Shown: positions 1 to 11,223, counted from the stretch's first letter. The stretch is DNA of 43,828 nucleotides from Gammaproteobacteria bacterium (GCA_026196615.1 JAPHSW010000051.1:1-43828); one strand, 5' to 3'. The notes: generated by a model not told the origin, from the sequence alone. Translations and numbers: made by a program.

Positions 1-267
1 ACTTAATCGGTCCACTATAAAAAGCGGTTTAGGGAATATAATGGAAATCAGGTATAAAGTACAACTTTATTTTTTAATAGTGTGTATAAAGGATTACTTA
101 TACCTACCATTAGAAAACAATAAGACAAAGTAAGCAATTATCTTTTTATTTCAACTAGTTACTTTTTTAATGTTCTTTATTCTTCAATTAATTACAGCAC
201 TTTGATAAATAATGATTCAAATACTTGCCCCCACCTGGATTCAGTCGTTTTATTGATAATAATCAAA
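1..267. other. Non-coding stretch at window start
   Basis: AT-rich sequence downstream of the minus-strand thioredoxin-like gene. I see no open frame with a plausible start, no RNA gene and no clear terminator. It may contain the 3' region of a gene lying left of the window. Confidence 0.5.
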
Positions 268-822
268 TCACTCAATCCATTTAATTGAACATCCCATACT
301 CGGTATCTGCTGTTCAGGACCCCTTCCAGACTGTGCTACCTGTTTCATTGATTCAAATAAATCTCTTTTAACATCTGGGGCAGCTGTTTCTTTTCTAGAA
401 GCATCAAGTCGTCCCCGATATTGTAATTTGAGTTCAGCATTGTAGCCAAAAAAATCTGGTGTACAAACGGCACCATATTGCTTTGCTACATCTTGGGATG
501 AATCCAGCAGATAAGGAAAGGAAAAACCCAACTCCTGTGATATCTTTTTCATATTTTCTGGTGAATCTTCATCATATTGTGATGGGTCATTGGACATAAT
601 GGCAACACTATTCACTCCAAGTTCCTTTAACTCATTTGTATCACGAATCAAACGACCTAAGATTGCTTTAACATAAGGGCAGTGGTTGCAAATAAACATA
701 ACAAGCAAACCATTTTCACCCTGACACTCTTTCAGACTCCAAATTTTTCCATCGACATCAGGTAGAGAAAATTCAATTGCCTCTTTATTAAATTCACAAA
801 CAGGCGTTTCAAGACTAACCAT
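268..822 (-). CDS. Thioredoxin-like / AhpC-TSA family redox protein
   Basis: This is a 184-aa protein of the thioredoxin-fold, AhpC/TSA-like group, probably a cytoplasmic thiol oxidoreductase or peroxiredoxin-like protein. The visible signature is FICNHCPYVKA at about residues 42-52, a CxxC-type pair at the start of a helix. It is followed by the fold's later elements, including a TPDFF segment (about residue 121) carrying the cis-proline-like position. The C-terminal PSMGCSIKW stretch is typical of this subgroup. There is no signal peptide. The start is supported by AAGGA about 7 nt upstream of the ATG. The gene stands alone and is divergent from metK. The substrate cannot be inferred. Confidence 0.82.
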   Translation of the reverse strand: MVSLETPVCEFNKEAIEFSLPDVDGKIWSLKECQGENGLLVMFICNHCPYVKAILGRLIRDTNELKELGVNSVAIMSNDPSQYDEDSPENMKKISQELGFSFPYLLDSSQDVAKQYGAVCTPDFFGYNAELKLQYRGRLDASRKETAAPDVKRDLFESMKQVAQSGRGPEQQIPSMGCSIKWIE

Positions 823-1084
823 TTTTATTCCTTCTTCATTTTAAGAGATATTCTTGTCTGACTAAAAATTTCTTTTTCACAGGTTAAATAATGTTTATTA
901 GAGCTTAATAACCCCAGTCAGTACAGACATATTAACTAAAAAGTATGAAATTATTTCAATCTAGGCGTACAATTCATTAATTTTATTTGAAGTTGCGTCA
1001 ATAAGGTCTAAAATTGTTAGCTAAATTTATCCTTAATATATACGCATCATTATTCTAATTAATAGTTAAATAGCAGGAACTTCT

Positions 1085-2245
1085 ATGGCCAATAGCCACT
1101 TATTTACTTCTGAATCTGTCTCAGAGGGACATCCAGACAAAATCGCTGATCAAATCTCTGATGCTGTTCTTGATGCCATATTAACAACTGATAAGCATGC
1201 ACGTGTTGCTTGTGAAACCATGATAAATACAGGTATGGTTATTCTATCCGGAGAAATTACTACTTCTTCATATGTAGATATGCAACAAGTTGTTCGTGAT
1301 ACCATCAAAGAAATTGGCTATGACCATTCTGATATGGGATTCGACTATCAATCCTGTGCTGTTTTAACTTCCATTGACAAGCAATCTGCTGATATTGCTA
1401 TGGGCGTTGATGAAACTGATGCTCATGAACAAGGAGCTGGTGATCAGGGCTTAATGTTTGGTTATGCCAGTAATGAAACTGAGGTCTTAATGCCTGCCCC
1501 AATTACCTTTGCACACCAGTTGGTTAAACGTCAGGCCCATGTTAGAAAAAGTGGTCTTCTGAGCTGGTTGCGCCCTGATGCAAAAAGCCAGGTGACTTTC
1601 CGTTATGAAAATAATATACCTGTCGGTATTGATGCAGTCGTTTTATCCACTCAGCATGATGATGAAGTCAGTACAGAAACTTTACGTGAAGCAGTGATGG
1701 ATGAAATCATTAAACCCATCCTTCCTGAAAAATGGTTATCAAAAGAGACCAAGTATCATATTAATCCGACTGGACGTTTTGTTATTGGTGGCCCTGTAGG
1801 TGATTGTGGTTTAACTGGTCGCAAAATCATTGTTGATACCTATGGCGGCATGGCTCGTCATGGTGGTGGTGCTTTTTCAGGCAAGGATCCATCTAAAGTT
1901 GATCGCAGTGCTGCATACGCAGGTCGCTATGTTGCAAAAAATGTCGTAGCTGCTGGTTTAGCTGATCGTTGTGAAATTCAAGTATCTTACGCCATTGGTG
2001 TTTCAGAACCCACTTCAGTTTCAGTCAACACTTTTGGTACAGGAAAGGTCAGTGATAATGAACTGGTTGAACTTATCACTGAACATTTTGATTTACGAGC
2101 AGGTGGGCTTGTTAAGATGTTAAATCTATTACGTCCAATTTATAAAGCAACTGCTGCTTATGGACACTTTGGCCGTGAAGAAGCCGAATTCAGCTGGGAA
2201 CAAACAGACAAAGCTGACGCATTGAAAGCAGCCGCTAACCTTTAA
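1085..2245 (+). CDS. metK: S-adenosylmethionine synthetase
   Basis: MetK makes S-adenosylmethionine from methionine and ATP in the cytoplasm. The 386-aa length is normal for bacterial MetK. Diagnostic motifs are GHPDK at residues 15-19 (ATP binding), [12 protein letters not shown] at 117-128 (signature 1) and the glycine-rich [16 protein letters not shown] region at about 258-273 (phosphate binding). The start codon has AGGA about 7 nt upstream. It is the first gene of a methyl-cycle cluster with ahcY and metF on the same strand. A terminator-like hairpin follows it, so some transcription units may end here. Confidence 0.98.
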   Translation: MANSHLFTSESVSEGHPDKIADQISDAVLDAILTTDKHARVACETMINTGMVILSGEITTSSYVDMQQVVRDTIKEIGYDHSDMGFDYQSCAVLTSIDKQSADIAMGVDETDAHEQGAGDQGLMFGYASNETEVLMPAPITFAHQLVKRQAHVRKSGLLSWLRPDAKSQVTFRYENNIPVGIDAVVLSTQHDDEVSTETLREAVMDEIIKPILPEKWLSKETKYHINPTGRFVIGGPVGDCGLTGRKIIVDTYGGMARHGGGAFSGKDPSKVDRSAAYAGRYVAKNVVAAGLADRCEIQVSYAIGVSEPTSVSVNTFGTGKVSDNELVELITEHFDLRAGGLVKMLNLLRPIYKATAAYGHFGREEAEFSWEQTDKADALKAAANL

Positions 2246-2287
2246 GGCTTCTTAGGACATTATTACTTAAGAAAGCCCATTTTTTAT
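2246..2287 (+). terminator. Probable rho-independent terminator after metK
   Basis: GGCTTCTTA pairs with TTAAGAAAGCC (one bulge) immediately after the metK stop codon, followed by a short T-rich run. It may terminate metK transcription or attenuate read-through into ahcY. No SAM or SAH riboswitch consensus was recognised in this spacer. Confidence 0.6.
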
Positions 2288-2349
2288 TGATAATTCACTT
2301 ATAAAAATCAATAAAAATAACAAACAGACATAAATATTAAGGATGTAAA

Positions 2350-3756
2350 ATGAGTACATTTACAGATTATAAAGTAGCAGATATGAGCCTCGCCGAATGG
2401 GGACGTAAAGAAATATCTATGGCAGAAGTTGAAATGCCTGGCTTGATGGCTTTAAGAGAAGAATACGAAGGACAAAATCCTCTCGCTGGTTGCCGTATTA
2501 TGGGCAGTATTCACATGACCATTCAAACAGCGGTACTAATTGAAACTTTAGTGTATTTAGGCGCTGAAGTACGCTGGGTCTCCTGTAACATTTTCTCTAC
2601 TCAGGATCATGCCGCTGCTGCAATTGCAGCACGTGATATTCCTGTATTTGCCTGGAAAGGCGAAACAATTGAAGAGTATTGGTGGTGTACAGAGCAGGCA
2701 TTAATGTGGCCTGATGGTAAGTTACCTAATATGATCCTTGATGATGGTGGTGATGCGACATTATTAGTACATAAGGGTGTCGAGTTTGAAAAAGCTGGTG
2801 CAATTCCAGAGACTCAAGCAGATGATAATGAAGAGTATAAAGCTATATTAGATGTATTACGTCGCACAATAAAACCAGGTTCAAGCACCTGGCAAGATAT
2901 TGCAGGCAGCGTTAAAGGTGTAACAGAAGAAACCACAACTGGCGTTCACCGCCTCTATGAAATGCAGGAAAAGGGTGAATTATTATTCCCTGCTATGAAT
3001 GTCAATGACTCTGCTACAAAATCTAAGTTTGATAATCTTTATGGCTGCCGCGAATCACTTATTGACAGTATAAAACGTGCAACGGATGTCATGATTGCAG
3101 GCAAAATTTGTGTTGTTTTAGGTTATGGTGATGTTGGTAAAGGTTGTGCTCAAGCTTATCGTGGCATGGGTGCCACCGTATGGGTTACAGAAATCGATCC
3201 TATTTGTGCATTACAAGCTGCAATGGAAGGTTATCGTGTTGTCGATATGAATGAAGTTGCTCCAATGGGTGATATTTTTGTGACCACGACAGGCAATGTC
3301 AATGTCATTAACCACAACCACATGAAGGCAATGAAAAATGAAGCCATTGTATGTAATATTGGACACTTTGACTCTGAAATTGATATTGCTTCTTTAGAAC
3401 AATATGAGTGGGAAGAAATTAAACCTCAGGTTGATCATGTTATTTTCCCTGACGGAAAGAAAATTATTATTTTGGCAAAAGGTCGCTTAGTTAATCTGGG
3501 TTGTGCAACTGGACACCCAAGTTTTGTCATGTCTGCCTCATTTACCAACCAGGTTATGGCACAGATTGAGTTTTTTACTAATGCCGATGCTTATGAAAAC
3601 AAAGTCTATATTTTACCTAAAATTCTGGACGAAAAGGTAGCTCATTTGCACCTGATGAAAATTGGCGCCAAATTAACCCTACTTTCCGAAGAGCAAGCTA
3701 ATTATATTAATGTACCTCAGGAAGGACCATACAAGGCTGAGCACTATCGTTATTAA
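2350..3756 (+). CDS. ahcY: Adenosylhomocysteinase
   Basis: AhcY hydrolyses S-adenosylhomocysteine to adenosine and homocysteine, removing the product inhibitor of methyltransferases. At 468 aa it is the long form found in many bacteria, with the extra segment at about residues 155-175. Visible signatures are [12 protein letters not shown] (about 131-142), [13 protein letters not shown] (about 217-229) carrying catalytic Lys and Asp, and the NAD-binding GYGDVGKG loop (about 258-265). The C-terminus ends KAEHYRY, typical of the family. AAGGATG precedes the ATG. With metK upstream and metF downstream it forms a methionine/SAM cycle cluster. Confidence 0.98.
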   Translation: MSTFTDYKVADMSLAEWGRKEISMAEVEMPGLMALREEYEGQNPLAGCRIMGSIHMTIQTAVLIETLVYLGAEVRWVSCNIFSTQDHAAAAIAARDIPVFAWKGETIEEYWWCTEQALMWPDGKLPNMILDDGGDATLLVHKGVEFEKAGAIPETQADDNEEYKAILDVLRRTIKPGSSTWQDIAGSVKGVTEETTTGVHRLYEMQEKGELLFPAMNVNDSATKSKFDNLYGCRESLIDSIKRATDVMIAGKICVVLGYGDVGKGCAQAYRGMGATVWVTEIDPICALQAAMEGYRVVDMNEVAPMGDIFVTTTGNVNVINHNHMKAMKNEAIVCNIGHFDSEIDIASLEQYEWEEIKPQVDHVIFPDGKKIIILAKGRLVNLGCATGHPSFVMSASFTNQVMAQIEFFTNADAYENKVYILPKILDEKVAHLHLMKIGAKLTLLSEEQANYINVPQEGPYKAEHYRY

Positions 3757-3822
3757 TAAGCGTTATTAAAAGTCTTTTTTAAAAGTTTTTAATTACCGTT
3801 AGACAAAAAATGGAGTATTTTT

Positions 3823-3859
3823 CAGGCTACCCAGTTTTAAACTGCGTAGCCTGATTTTT
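3823..3859 (+). terminator. Strong terminator-like hairpin directly before metF
   Basis: CAGGCTACCCAG pairs with CTGCGTAGCCTG with a single mismatch around a TTTTAAA loop, followed by ATTTTT. It lies downstream of ahcY but ends only about 7 nt before the metF start. It therefore either terminates ahcY or folds in the metF leader and covers the normal ribosome-binding position. Confidence 0.75.
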
Positions 3860-3866
3860 ATCGTAT

Positions 3867-4730
3867 ATGAATTCCCTAAAAACTGATTATAACAAAGAGA
3901 AGCACCCCATTAGTTTTGAGTTTTTTCCAACAAAAACAACGGAAGGTGCTGAAAAACTAGCCATCGTACGTGATAAATTAAGTGTCTTAGACCCACTTTA
4001 TTATTCAGTTACTTACGGAGCAGGAGGCAGTACTCAGGAAGGGACGCTTAATACCGTTAAAAGCATAATGGATGCTGGTTACTCAGGTGCACCACATTTA
4101 TCTTGTATTGGCTCTACCAAAGAGGGAATTAAGTCACTTCTAAACACCTTTATTGAAAGAGATATTAAGCGAATTGTTGCATTAAGGGGAGATTTACCAT
4201 CAGGCCACCGTGATGTAGGAGAATTTCGCTATGCCAGTGAGCTCGTTGAATTCATTCGCTCTGAAACAGGAAATCACTTTCATATTGAAGTGGCAGCTTA
4301 CCCAGAAGTACACCCTCAGGCAAAAAATGCCCAAACTGATCTAAATAATTTTCTAGCCAAAATGAATGCTGGGGCTAATAGCGCAATTACTCAATATTTT
4401 TTCAATATTGATGCTTACCTCTATTTTATTGATAGCTGTCAAAAAGCAGGCATGGATAAGCCCATTATTCCAGGTATTATGCCTATCACCAATTATTCTC
4501 GTCTGGCTGGTTTTTCAGATATGTGTGGTGCAGAAATACCCCGCTGGCTCGCTAAACGTCTGGAAAGCTATGGAGATGATATTGATTCAATTAAAGCACT
4601 TGGGCTTGAAGTCATTTCAAACTTATGTGAAAGGCTTATAGAGGCGGGGGCGCCAGGGCTGCATTTTTATACACTGAATCAGAGTAAGACCACATTGCAA
4701 ATCTGTCAGAATCTGGGACTAAAAACATAA
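3867..4730 (+). CDS. metF: Methylenetetrahydrofolate reductase
   Basis: MetF is a flavoprotein that reduces 5,10-methylene-THF to 5-methyl-THF, the methyl donor for methionine synthesis. The 287-aa protein has ISFEFFPTKT (residues 15-24) with the catalytic Glu, TYGAGGSTQEGT (about 49-60), HLSCIG, LRGDLP with the conserved Asp, EVHP, and PGIMPI, all in the family order. The start is uncertain. The ATG sits only about 13 nt after a strong hairpin and has no convincing Shine-Dalgarno sequence, yet no better start precedes the FEFFP motif. Function fits the neighbouring metK and ahcY. Confidence 0.95.
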   Translation: MNSLKTDYNKEKHPISFEFFPTKTTEGAEKLAIVRDKLSVLDPLYYSVTYGAGGSTQEGTLNTVKSIMDAGYSGAPHLSCIGSTKEGIKSLLNTFIERDIKRIVALRGDLPSGHRDVGEFRYASELVEFIRSETGNHFHIEVAAYPEVHPQAKNAQTDLNNFLAKMNAGANSAITQYFFNIDAYLYFIDSCQKAGMDKPIIPGIMPITNYSRLAGFSDMCGAEIPRWLAKRLESYGDDIDSIKALGLEVISNLCERLIEAGAPGLHFYTLNQSKTTLQICQNLGLKT

Positions 4731-4764
4731 ATTAATATGTCAGTAAGGTCAGTTATTTGATTCA

Positions 4765-5520
4765 TTAGCCCCAAATAAGCTTGATACCAACAGCAATTGT
4801 CACAATTTCAAAGACCCGTTTTATCCAGCGATTGTTGGCAACAATCGCTAGGTGTGCCCCTGTATATCCACCTAGAAGAGAGCCTAGCAATAGAGCTGGC
4901 AGCCAGTCCCATTGAATATGACTCAAAACACCAATGGTTATAGCACCGCTCCCATTCCAAAAAATGCCAACCAGAACCAGTGTATAAGCAACAGCCGTTT
5001 TGTAATCAAAACCAAACCACCTAACCAGCCATAGAGTAACAAATAATCCAGTTCCTGAAGTCAAAGAACCATTAAGTATACCAATCAGGCATAACATAGC
5101 TCCGCCAATGAGCATACCATAAGTATTCCTATGAATTGCATTGTGTATTTGCCCCAGTTCAGGCTTTAGCCAGGAATAAATGCCAAGAGAAATAGTTAAT
5201 ATTCCGAGCGCTACTTTTGCTTGATATTCAGGGATCTGTACAATAATAAAACCTCCAGCAACAACACCTGGAACACCAGCCATTAAGATAAATAATGAAA
5301 ATTTTAAATTCAACTTTCCAGTACGCAGATGACGTACGGTTGCACCAACCCCCAAAGCAACACTAGCAACCTTATGGGTTGCTAGTGCAATACTAAATGA
5401 TAATCCCAAAAAAATAAGCATTGGTAGCTGAATCAGACCCGCACCACCACCAGCAAAAGCCGAAAAAGTATTGGCAACATAAGAAACAAGCAATAAAAGA
5501 AGTTGCTCACTCATTGACAT
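4765..5520 (-). CDS. TauE/SafE family sulfite/organosulfur permease
   Basis: This is an inner-membrane protein of the TauE/SafE (DUF81) family, whose members export sulfite, sulfoacetate or related organic anions. The sequence is almost entirely hydrophobic, with about eight predicted membrane segments. The N-terminal ANTFSAFAGGGAGLIQLPML is the first half-repeat signature, and GSLTSGTGLF resembles the second. I chose the start at 5520 (MSMSEQ), with AAAAGG about 7 nt upstream. A longer frame reaches 5616 but adds a polar, atypical N-terminus. It converges with metF. The substrate cannot be deduced. Confidence 0.82.
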   Translation of the reverse strand: MSMSEQLLLLLVSYVANTFSAFAGGGAGLIQLPMLIFLGLSFSIALATHKVASVALGVGATVRHLRTGKLNLKFSLFILMAGVPGVVAGGFIIVQIPEYQAKVALGILTISLGIYSWLKPELGQIHNAIHRNTYGMLIGGAMLCLIGILNGSLTSGTGLFVTLWLVRWFGFDYKTAVAYTLVLVGIFWNGSGAITIGVLSHIQWDWLPALLLGSLLGGYTGAHLAIVANNRWIKRVFEIVTIAVGIKLIWG

Positions 5521-5827
5521 AAATAGACCTTTTCTCATATAAGAGAAGTTATATACAAAATTACAATAATCATTTAAATAATGACTATTTCTTAAAAAGA
5601 AGTTTCTGGTGTGCACTATGTTCTAATGAGCATTAAATCATCAGGATAATGGCTTTTACGAACACAAATTTCTAAAGTCCTAAAAATGTATACTATTTAC
5701 TTTTCCATAGCGTTTTAAAATGTTATATATTATGTTTATAAACAATCGATTATTATTTGCCTATTTAAACTAACAATATGATAAAGCTGGCATTAATAAC
5801 AAGTGACTACTACACTAGCTATTATAT
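5521..5827. other. Divergent intergenic region
   Basis: AT-rich spacer between the TauE/SafE gene (minus) and the secreted coiled-coil gene (plus). It must hold promoters for both, but I could not choose boxes with confidence. No RNA gene or repeat was seen. Confidence 0.4.
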
Positions 5828-6841
5828 ATGACAACACTCAACCAACTCAGCATAAATAAATTCACCCTAAAACAAGTGGTTCATGTACTTGTTGCTTTCC
5901 TGTGCTTACTCATTATTTCAAACCCATTATATGCAGAAAAGAGCTTTATTAAATGCTGGAAAAATGCAGAAGGTTTAACCGAATGTGGGAATCGTATACC
6001 TAGAGAATATTATAACCAAAAAATCCGTTACATTGATGATGCAGGTGTTACACGAAAAGTCAAAGAAAAAGCAAAAACTCGTGAAGAACTTGATGCTCAG
6101 CTGGAAATTGAAAAATTACTTGCCTTAGAAGAAAAACAAAAACGTAAATCAAAAGAATATGATGAAGTTTTGTTAAAAACCTATTTGACTATTGATGATC
6201 TTCTTTTTGCATTAAATTCTAAGCTTAGCATTATAGAGTCACGTGGTACAGTTCTCGAATCAACCCTGGAACTAAAAAAACGTGAATTTGGTAATCTGGT
6301 AAGACAAGCAGCCAATAGCGAACGTTCAGGTCAAAAAATATCCAATCAGTTAGCGACAAAACTTGATAATGCCAGAAATTCACTGAGAGCTTTACAAACT
6401 CAAATCAGTGCTCAAGAGACTGAAACCAAAAAAATTAAAGAAATTTTTGCCCATGATGTTGAACGTTTTATGATATCAAAATCTCACCGTATAAAGCATA
6501 GTCTTTCAACTCCAAGTCAGGCAAAGAAACGGCACGCAGTTCGACTGACCTGCTTGAATCAAGCTCAATGTGACTTACATTGGAAAAAAGCCAATGACTT
6601 TATCAAAGAATTTGCAACAACCAAAGTACTCTATACAACAGATAAAATTTCAGTGACTGACATTCCCAAGGAATATCGTGATATAGCCATGAGCCTTACA
6701 ATATTAAACAGCACATCAGAAGATAAAAAAATGCTCATTTATCAAATTCGATGTAATCAAGAGCGTGAGGGGCAAGAGTTTTGTGCTTCTGAGGATATTA
6801 ATGGTTTACTAAAAGAGTTTAAAGATGCCGTTTACAAATAA
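5828..6841 (+). CDS. Secreted/periplasmic coiled-coil protein of unknown function
   Basis: A 337-aa protein with a hydrophobic stretch at residues 18-36 ending near YAEK, consistent with a signal peptide or N-terminal anchor. The mature part starts with a short segment (KCWKNAEGLTECGNRIP) resembling the DUF4124-type cysteine-containing motif often found at the N-terminus of periplasmic proteins. Then comes a long charged helical region (about residues 75-215) likely to form coiled coil, and a C-terminal part with four cysteines (RLTCLNQAQCD and QIRCNQEREGQEFC) that could form disulfides. It stands alone, between the permease gene and slmA. I cannot assign a role. Confidence 0.75.
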   Translation: MTTLNQLSINKFTLKQVVHVLVAFLCLLIISNPLYAEKSFIKCWKNAEGLTECGNRIPREYYNQKIRYIDDAGVTRKVKEKAKTREELDAQLEIEKLLALEEKQKRKSKEYDEVLLKTYLTIDDLLFALNSKLSIIESRGTVLESTLELKKREFGNLVRQAANSERSGQKISNQLATKLDNARNSLRALQTQISAQETETKKIKEIFAHDVERFMISKSHRIKHSLSTPSQAKKRHAVRLTCLNQAQCDLHWKKANDFIKEFATTKVLYTTDKISVTDIPKEYRDIAMSLTILNSTSEDKKMLIYQIRCNQEREGQEFCASEDINGLLKEFKDAVYK

Positions 6842-6870
6842 TCCACCCCTATAATTTGATAAAAGCCTGG

Positions 6871-7500
6871 CTATTGGTTTTTCACACTATTGACAAAAAA
6901 TAACCATTTACTTACCCAATTTTCATCTGGCTGTTTCACAAATCGACTGCGGACATATTTACTTAACTGCCCCTCAATAAAGCTTGAAAGTACTTCAGCA
7001 AATTGACTAATATTCCCCTGATAACTCAATTGTCCTTTTAATTCAGCCTCTCGTAACGTTTGCCTAAGTTGAGTTTCAATACGTTGAAAAAATTGATCAG
7101 TGCGCTTTAAAAGACGTTCATGTTCGCCAATTAGTGCATCTCCCAACAAAATTCGAGTTATTCCAGGATTTTTTGCCGAAAAAGTTAACACAATAGCAAT
7201 GATTTTCTCAATTTGTAAAAAAACTCCCCCCTGTTCTTTAGTAACCTCATTAATCAAACCAAAAACAGTCTCCTCACTAAACTCGATAAGCGCCTCAAAC
7301 ATCTTTGCTTTACTAGGAAAATGGCGATAAAGTGCTGCTTCAGAAACGCCCACAGCCTTTGCAAGATTTGCCGTTGTGATACGTTCTCCAGGCCTTTGCT
7401 CCAATTCAAGTGCCAAAGCCTGTAGTATTTGTTGTTTACGATTTGGTTTTGGCGTTTGGCTCTTATTTAAACTGGAACGTTTATTGTTTGTCTGAGTCAT
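6871..7500 (-). CDS. slmA: Nucleoid occlusion factor SlmA (TetR family)
   Basis: SlmA binds specific chromosomal sites and blocks FtsZ ring assembly over the nucleoid. The 209-aa protein matches the family from the N-terminal helix-turn-helix (ITTANLAKAVGVSEAALYRHFPSK, about residues 41-64) through the C-terminal dimerisation half, which includes ERIETQLRQTLREAE and FIEGQLSKYVRS. The YRHFPSK recognition-helix end is identical to the classic SlmA motif. It lies downstream of argB on the same strand, probably at the end of the coaBC-dut-algC-argB unit. A generic TetR repressor is a less likely alternative. Confidence 0.93.
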   Translation of the reverse strand: MTQTNNKRSSLNKSQTPKPNRKQQILQALALELEQRPGERITTANLAKAVGVSEAALYRHFPSKAKMFEALIEFSEETVFGLINEVTKEQGGVFLQIEKIIAIVLTFSAKNPGITRILLGDALIGEHERLLKRTDQFFQRIETQLRQTLREAELKGQLSYQGNISQFAEVLSSFIEGQLSKYVRSRFVKQPDENWVSKWLFFVNSVKNQ

Positions 7501-7569
7501 TTTTTGAGCATTTCTTCTCTTAATAAAAGAATCTAAATTGATTAAAAAAGTGAATCACAAAAAAATGAT

Positions 7570-8496
<927 letters not shown>

Positions 8497-8601
8497 CTAC
8501 TTCTTTAAACTATTTATTAAAATAAGGCTTAACAACGAAATGAAAAAATACTCTATCAACTTTAATCACTCTCGTTAAATCTGATATCATTCATCTGAGC
8601 T

Positions 8602-11145
8602 CTAGAATGGAAATTCCAGCGTTGGCTCAGCTGAAAGTATTGATTCTTTAAAAACATTGGCTATTCGTTGTAGAGCCTCTTCATTATCTGCTTCAAAACG
8701 TAAAGTCAGGTTTTCAGTCGTATTAGAAGCTCTTACCAACCCCCAGCCATCTGAATAATTTACTCGAATTCCATCAATTGTTATGATCTCACCATCATCA
8801 AAACAACTAGTATCAGCACTTATTTTTTCCATTATTTCAGCACTAGTGTTTGTTGCTATAAGGATTTCAGGGGTATTTAGCGAGTCAGGCAACTCTGCAA
8901 ACACCTGGCGTGACTTCCTAAGATCAATGGATAAAATTTCAAGCACTCGTGCGGCTACAAAAAGTGCATCATCAAAACCAAACCAGCGTTCTTTAATAAA
9001 GATATGTCCACTCATTTCACCAGCAAGCAATGCACCTGTCTCTAAAAGTTTGCTTTTCATAAAAGAATGCCCACTTTTACACATAATAGCCTTACCACCT
9101 AGATCATTAATATAACGTTCCAGTTTCCATGATGACTTAACATCATAGAGTATTGTGGCTTCTTTATTTCTGGATAGTATATCCTTTGCCAAAAGCATCA
9201 AAATTCTATCTGGCCAGATAATTTCACCACCAGAAGAAATCAAACCGATTCTATCGCCATCACCATCAAAAGCAATACCAAGATCAGCTTTCATTTCAGC
9301 AACTTTTTCTATCAATTCTGACAGATTTTCAGGCCGACTTGGATCGGGATCATGTACTGGAAAATTACCATCAACATCACTATTTAATGCAGTGACTTTA
9401 CAACCTAATTGTTCAAAAAATGTTGTTGCAAATTTACCTGTAACACCATTGCCAGAATCAATAACAATATTCATTGGTCTGGCTAAAATAATATTACCTG
9501 TTATTTTGGTGATATAATCTTCCATTACATTCATTTGCAACAGTTTTCCATCACCAGAAACTTGCTCACCTCTAATAACCTTTGCTTTTAATTTTTGTAA
9601 TCGAACTTCACTATAACTATGCCCTGACAGCATAATTTTCATACCATTATAATTGGCAGGATTATGACTCGCTGTCACAATAACACCATTACCATCGGCT
9701 TTTGTCACTGCGGCAAAATACAATATTGGGCTACTGACCATACCGATATCAAGCACATCGATACCACTTTCCAATAAAGCATCAATGACAGACTTGACTA
9801 ATTCGGGACTACTATTGCGCCCATCACAAGCTACGGCAATTTTCGTTTGGTGTTGCTCTGTCATTTCTTTTGCAATGCCATAAGCAATTTGTTTAAAAAC
9901 CTCTGGGTTAATAAATTCACCGACTTCACCTCTAATATCATAGGCTCTAAATATTTTATCGGTGATAAGTTGTAGTACCTCATTTTCTGGGACATCCTCT
10001 TCTTCAAGAGTAATACCACCATCTTTTTTAAAAATCACATCGGTAACTTGTTCACTTCGAATCACTTTGGAAGAATCATGAGTTGCAGCTATTTCTTGTG
10101 TTTTATTCACTTGTCTTTTAGGAACTTTAACATAACGTTTAAGTTGTATATTTTTAAGTACAAAAACCAGTAGAACCAATGCAGAAACAATTGCCAATGA
10201 GCCTAATGCTAAATAAAGTATACTCATCCATAATAAAGAAGCCGGTGGTTCAACAGTTTGTTCTGCAGGCCACAATTTAAATGTCCACTGAGTATTAGCC
10301 ATTTTTTTCGATATAACTAAAGGCATGCTTTTTAGAGCCGTATTACCTTTTTTAGCCAATACAGATGCTTTACCTGAAAAGAGCTGTACAATTTCAATAT
10401 AGCCAACTTGTGTTTTAAAGTCCTTGATTAATACATCCATAAAGACTTGAGGTAATCTCGCCATAATATAACCAATGACGATATCTTTCTTTAATTCAGC
10501 ATCCATATAAGTGACTTTTTGAATAAAAACAAGGCGTCCATCTTTACTATTCGCCTTGTGAACTTCAATCTTCATAGAATTATCAGCATTAGACTTTAAC
10601 TCATTCAATATTGATAAAACGCCATAGCCCATCTCAGGATTATCAATGATGTCATCATCAATAAAATTAGCTGAAATAATCTCTACAATAGCTTGTTCAC
10701 CAATACGAGCCTCTAACTCTGTTTTTAAAACATCTTGCCAGGAGGATTCATTAAAGTTTTTAATATATTCTGCATCCTTAAGAATATGATTAAAATTATT
10801 TATTTTAAGTGATAAAACCTGAGTGGCTTGTTTAAGGATTGTCGCAATATTTTGTTTAGCTCTATTGTCAATTTCCTGGTTATACTGGTTTACTGCACTC
10901 TCTTTACTTATTGATGCAGCATAAAATAACCCCAGAGAAATAAGAATTAAAACAACAATAAGACCAAAATGCTTTATTGTTTTCTTTTTTTCAGCATCCA
11001 TAGGGATGTGCTCTTTTTTTTCTTTCTTTTCTTTTGACGATTTATTTTTAGATTTCTTCCCCCTAAGCTCTTCTAATTCTTCCTTACGCTTTGCCTTATT
11101 TTCTTCATCCATCATTTCCTGGATTTTTTGTTTGACGTCATTCAT
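8602..11145 (-). CDS. algC: Phosphomannomutase/phosphoglucomutase with membrane-anchored N-terminal extension
   Basis: The C-terminal half (from about residue 398) is a complete alpha-D-phosphohexomutase, which interconverts hexose 6-phosphates and 1-phosphates for LPS and exopolysaccharide precursors. It shows TASHNP (491-496, phosphoserine Ser493), the metal loop DGDGDR (627-632), the sugar-binding GEMSGH and the C-terminal phosphate site RASNTTENL. The N-terminal half differs. Residues 1-57 are highly charged, a membrane helix lies at about 59-79, a domain of about 220 residues (probably periplasmic) follows, and a second helix lies at about 305-331. Similar long forms are annotated for pseudomonad AlgC. 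The order argB-algC-dut-coaBC supports the name. Confidence 0.93.
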   Translation of the reverse strand: MNDVKQKIQEMMDEENKAKRKEELEELRGKKSKNKSSKEKKEKKEHIPMDAEKKKTIKHFGLIVVLILISLGLFYAASISKESAVNQYNQEIDNRAKQNIATILKQATQVLSLKINNFNHILKDAEYIKNFNESSWQDVLKTELEARIGEQAIVEIISANFIDDDIIDNPEMGYGVLSILNELKSNADNSMKIEVHKANSKDGRLVFIQKVTYMDAELKKDIVIGYIMARLPQVFMDVLIKDFKTQVGYIEIVQLFSGKASVLAKKGNTALKSMPLVISKKMANTQWTFKLWPAEQTVEPPASLLWMSILYLALGSLAIVSALVLLVFVLKNIQLKRYVKVPKRQVNKTQEIAATHDSSKVIRSEQVTDVIFKKDGGITLEEEDVPENEVLQLITDKIFRAYDIRGEVGEFINPEVFKQIAYGIAKEMTEQHQTKIAVACDGRNSSPELVKSVIDALLESGIDVLDIGMVSSPILYFAAVTKADGNGVIVTASHNPANYNGMKIMLSGHSYSEVRLQKLKAKVIRGEQVSGDGKLLQMNVMEDYITKITGNIILARPMNIVIDSGNGVTGKFATTFFEQLGCKVTALNSDVDGNFPVHDPDPSRPENLSELIEKVAEMKADLGIAFDGDGDRIGLISSGGEIIWPDRILMLLAKDILSRNKEATILYDVKSSWKLERYINDLGGKAIMCKSGHSFMKSKLLETGALLAGEMSGHIFIKERWFGFDDALFVAARVLEILSIDLRKSRQVFAELPDSLNTPEILIATNTSAEIMEKISADTSCFDDGEIITIDGIRVNYSDGWGLVRASNTTENLTLRFEADNEEALQRIANVFKESILSAEPTLEFPF

Positions 11146-11223
11146 AAAATCAGTTTCACTCAGTTACTTTTTTATAGGAGCTATGTGTTAAAAGCATTAA
11201 GAACATGGGCACAGAAAAATCAA

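Noticed and set aside
2246-2349. SAM or SAH riboswitch in the metK-ahcY spacer
   Set aside because: The spacer is about 100 nt and very AT-rich, and contains only a terminator-like hairpin. No conserved SAH aptamer core was recognised.
4366-4641. 91-codon plus-strand frame inside metF
   Set aside because: It is an out-of-frame shadow of a well-conserved gene with no start signal.
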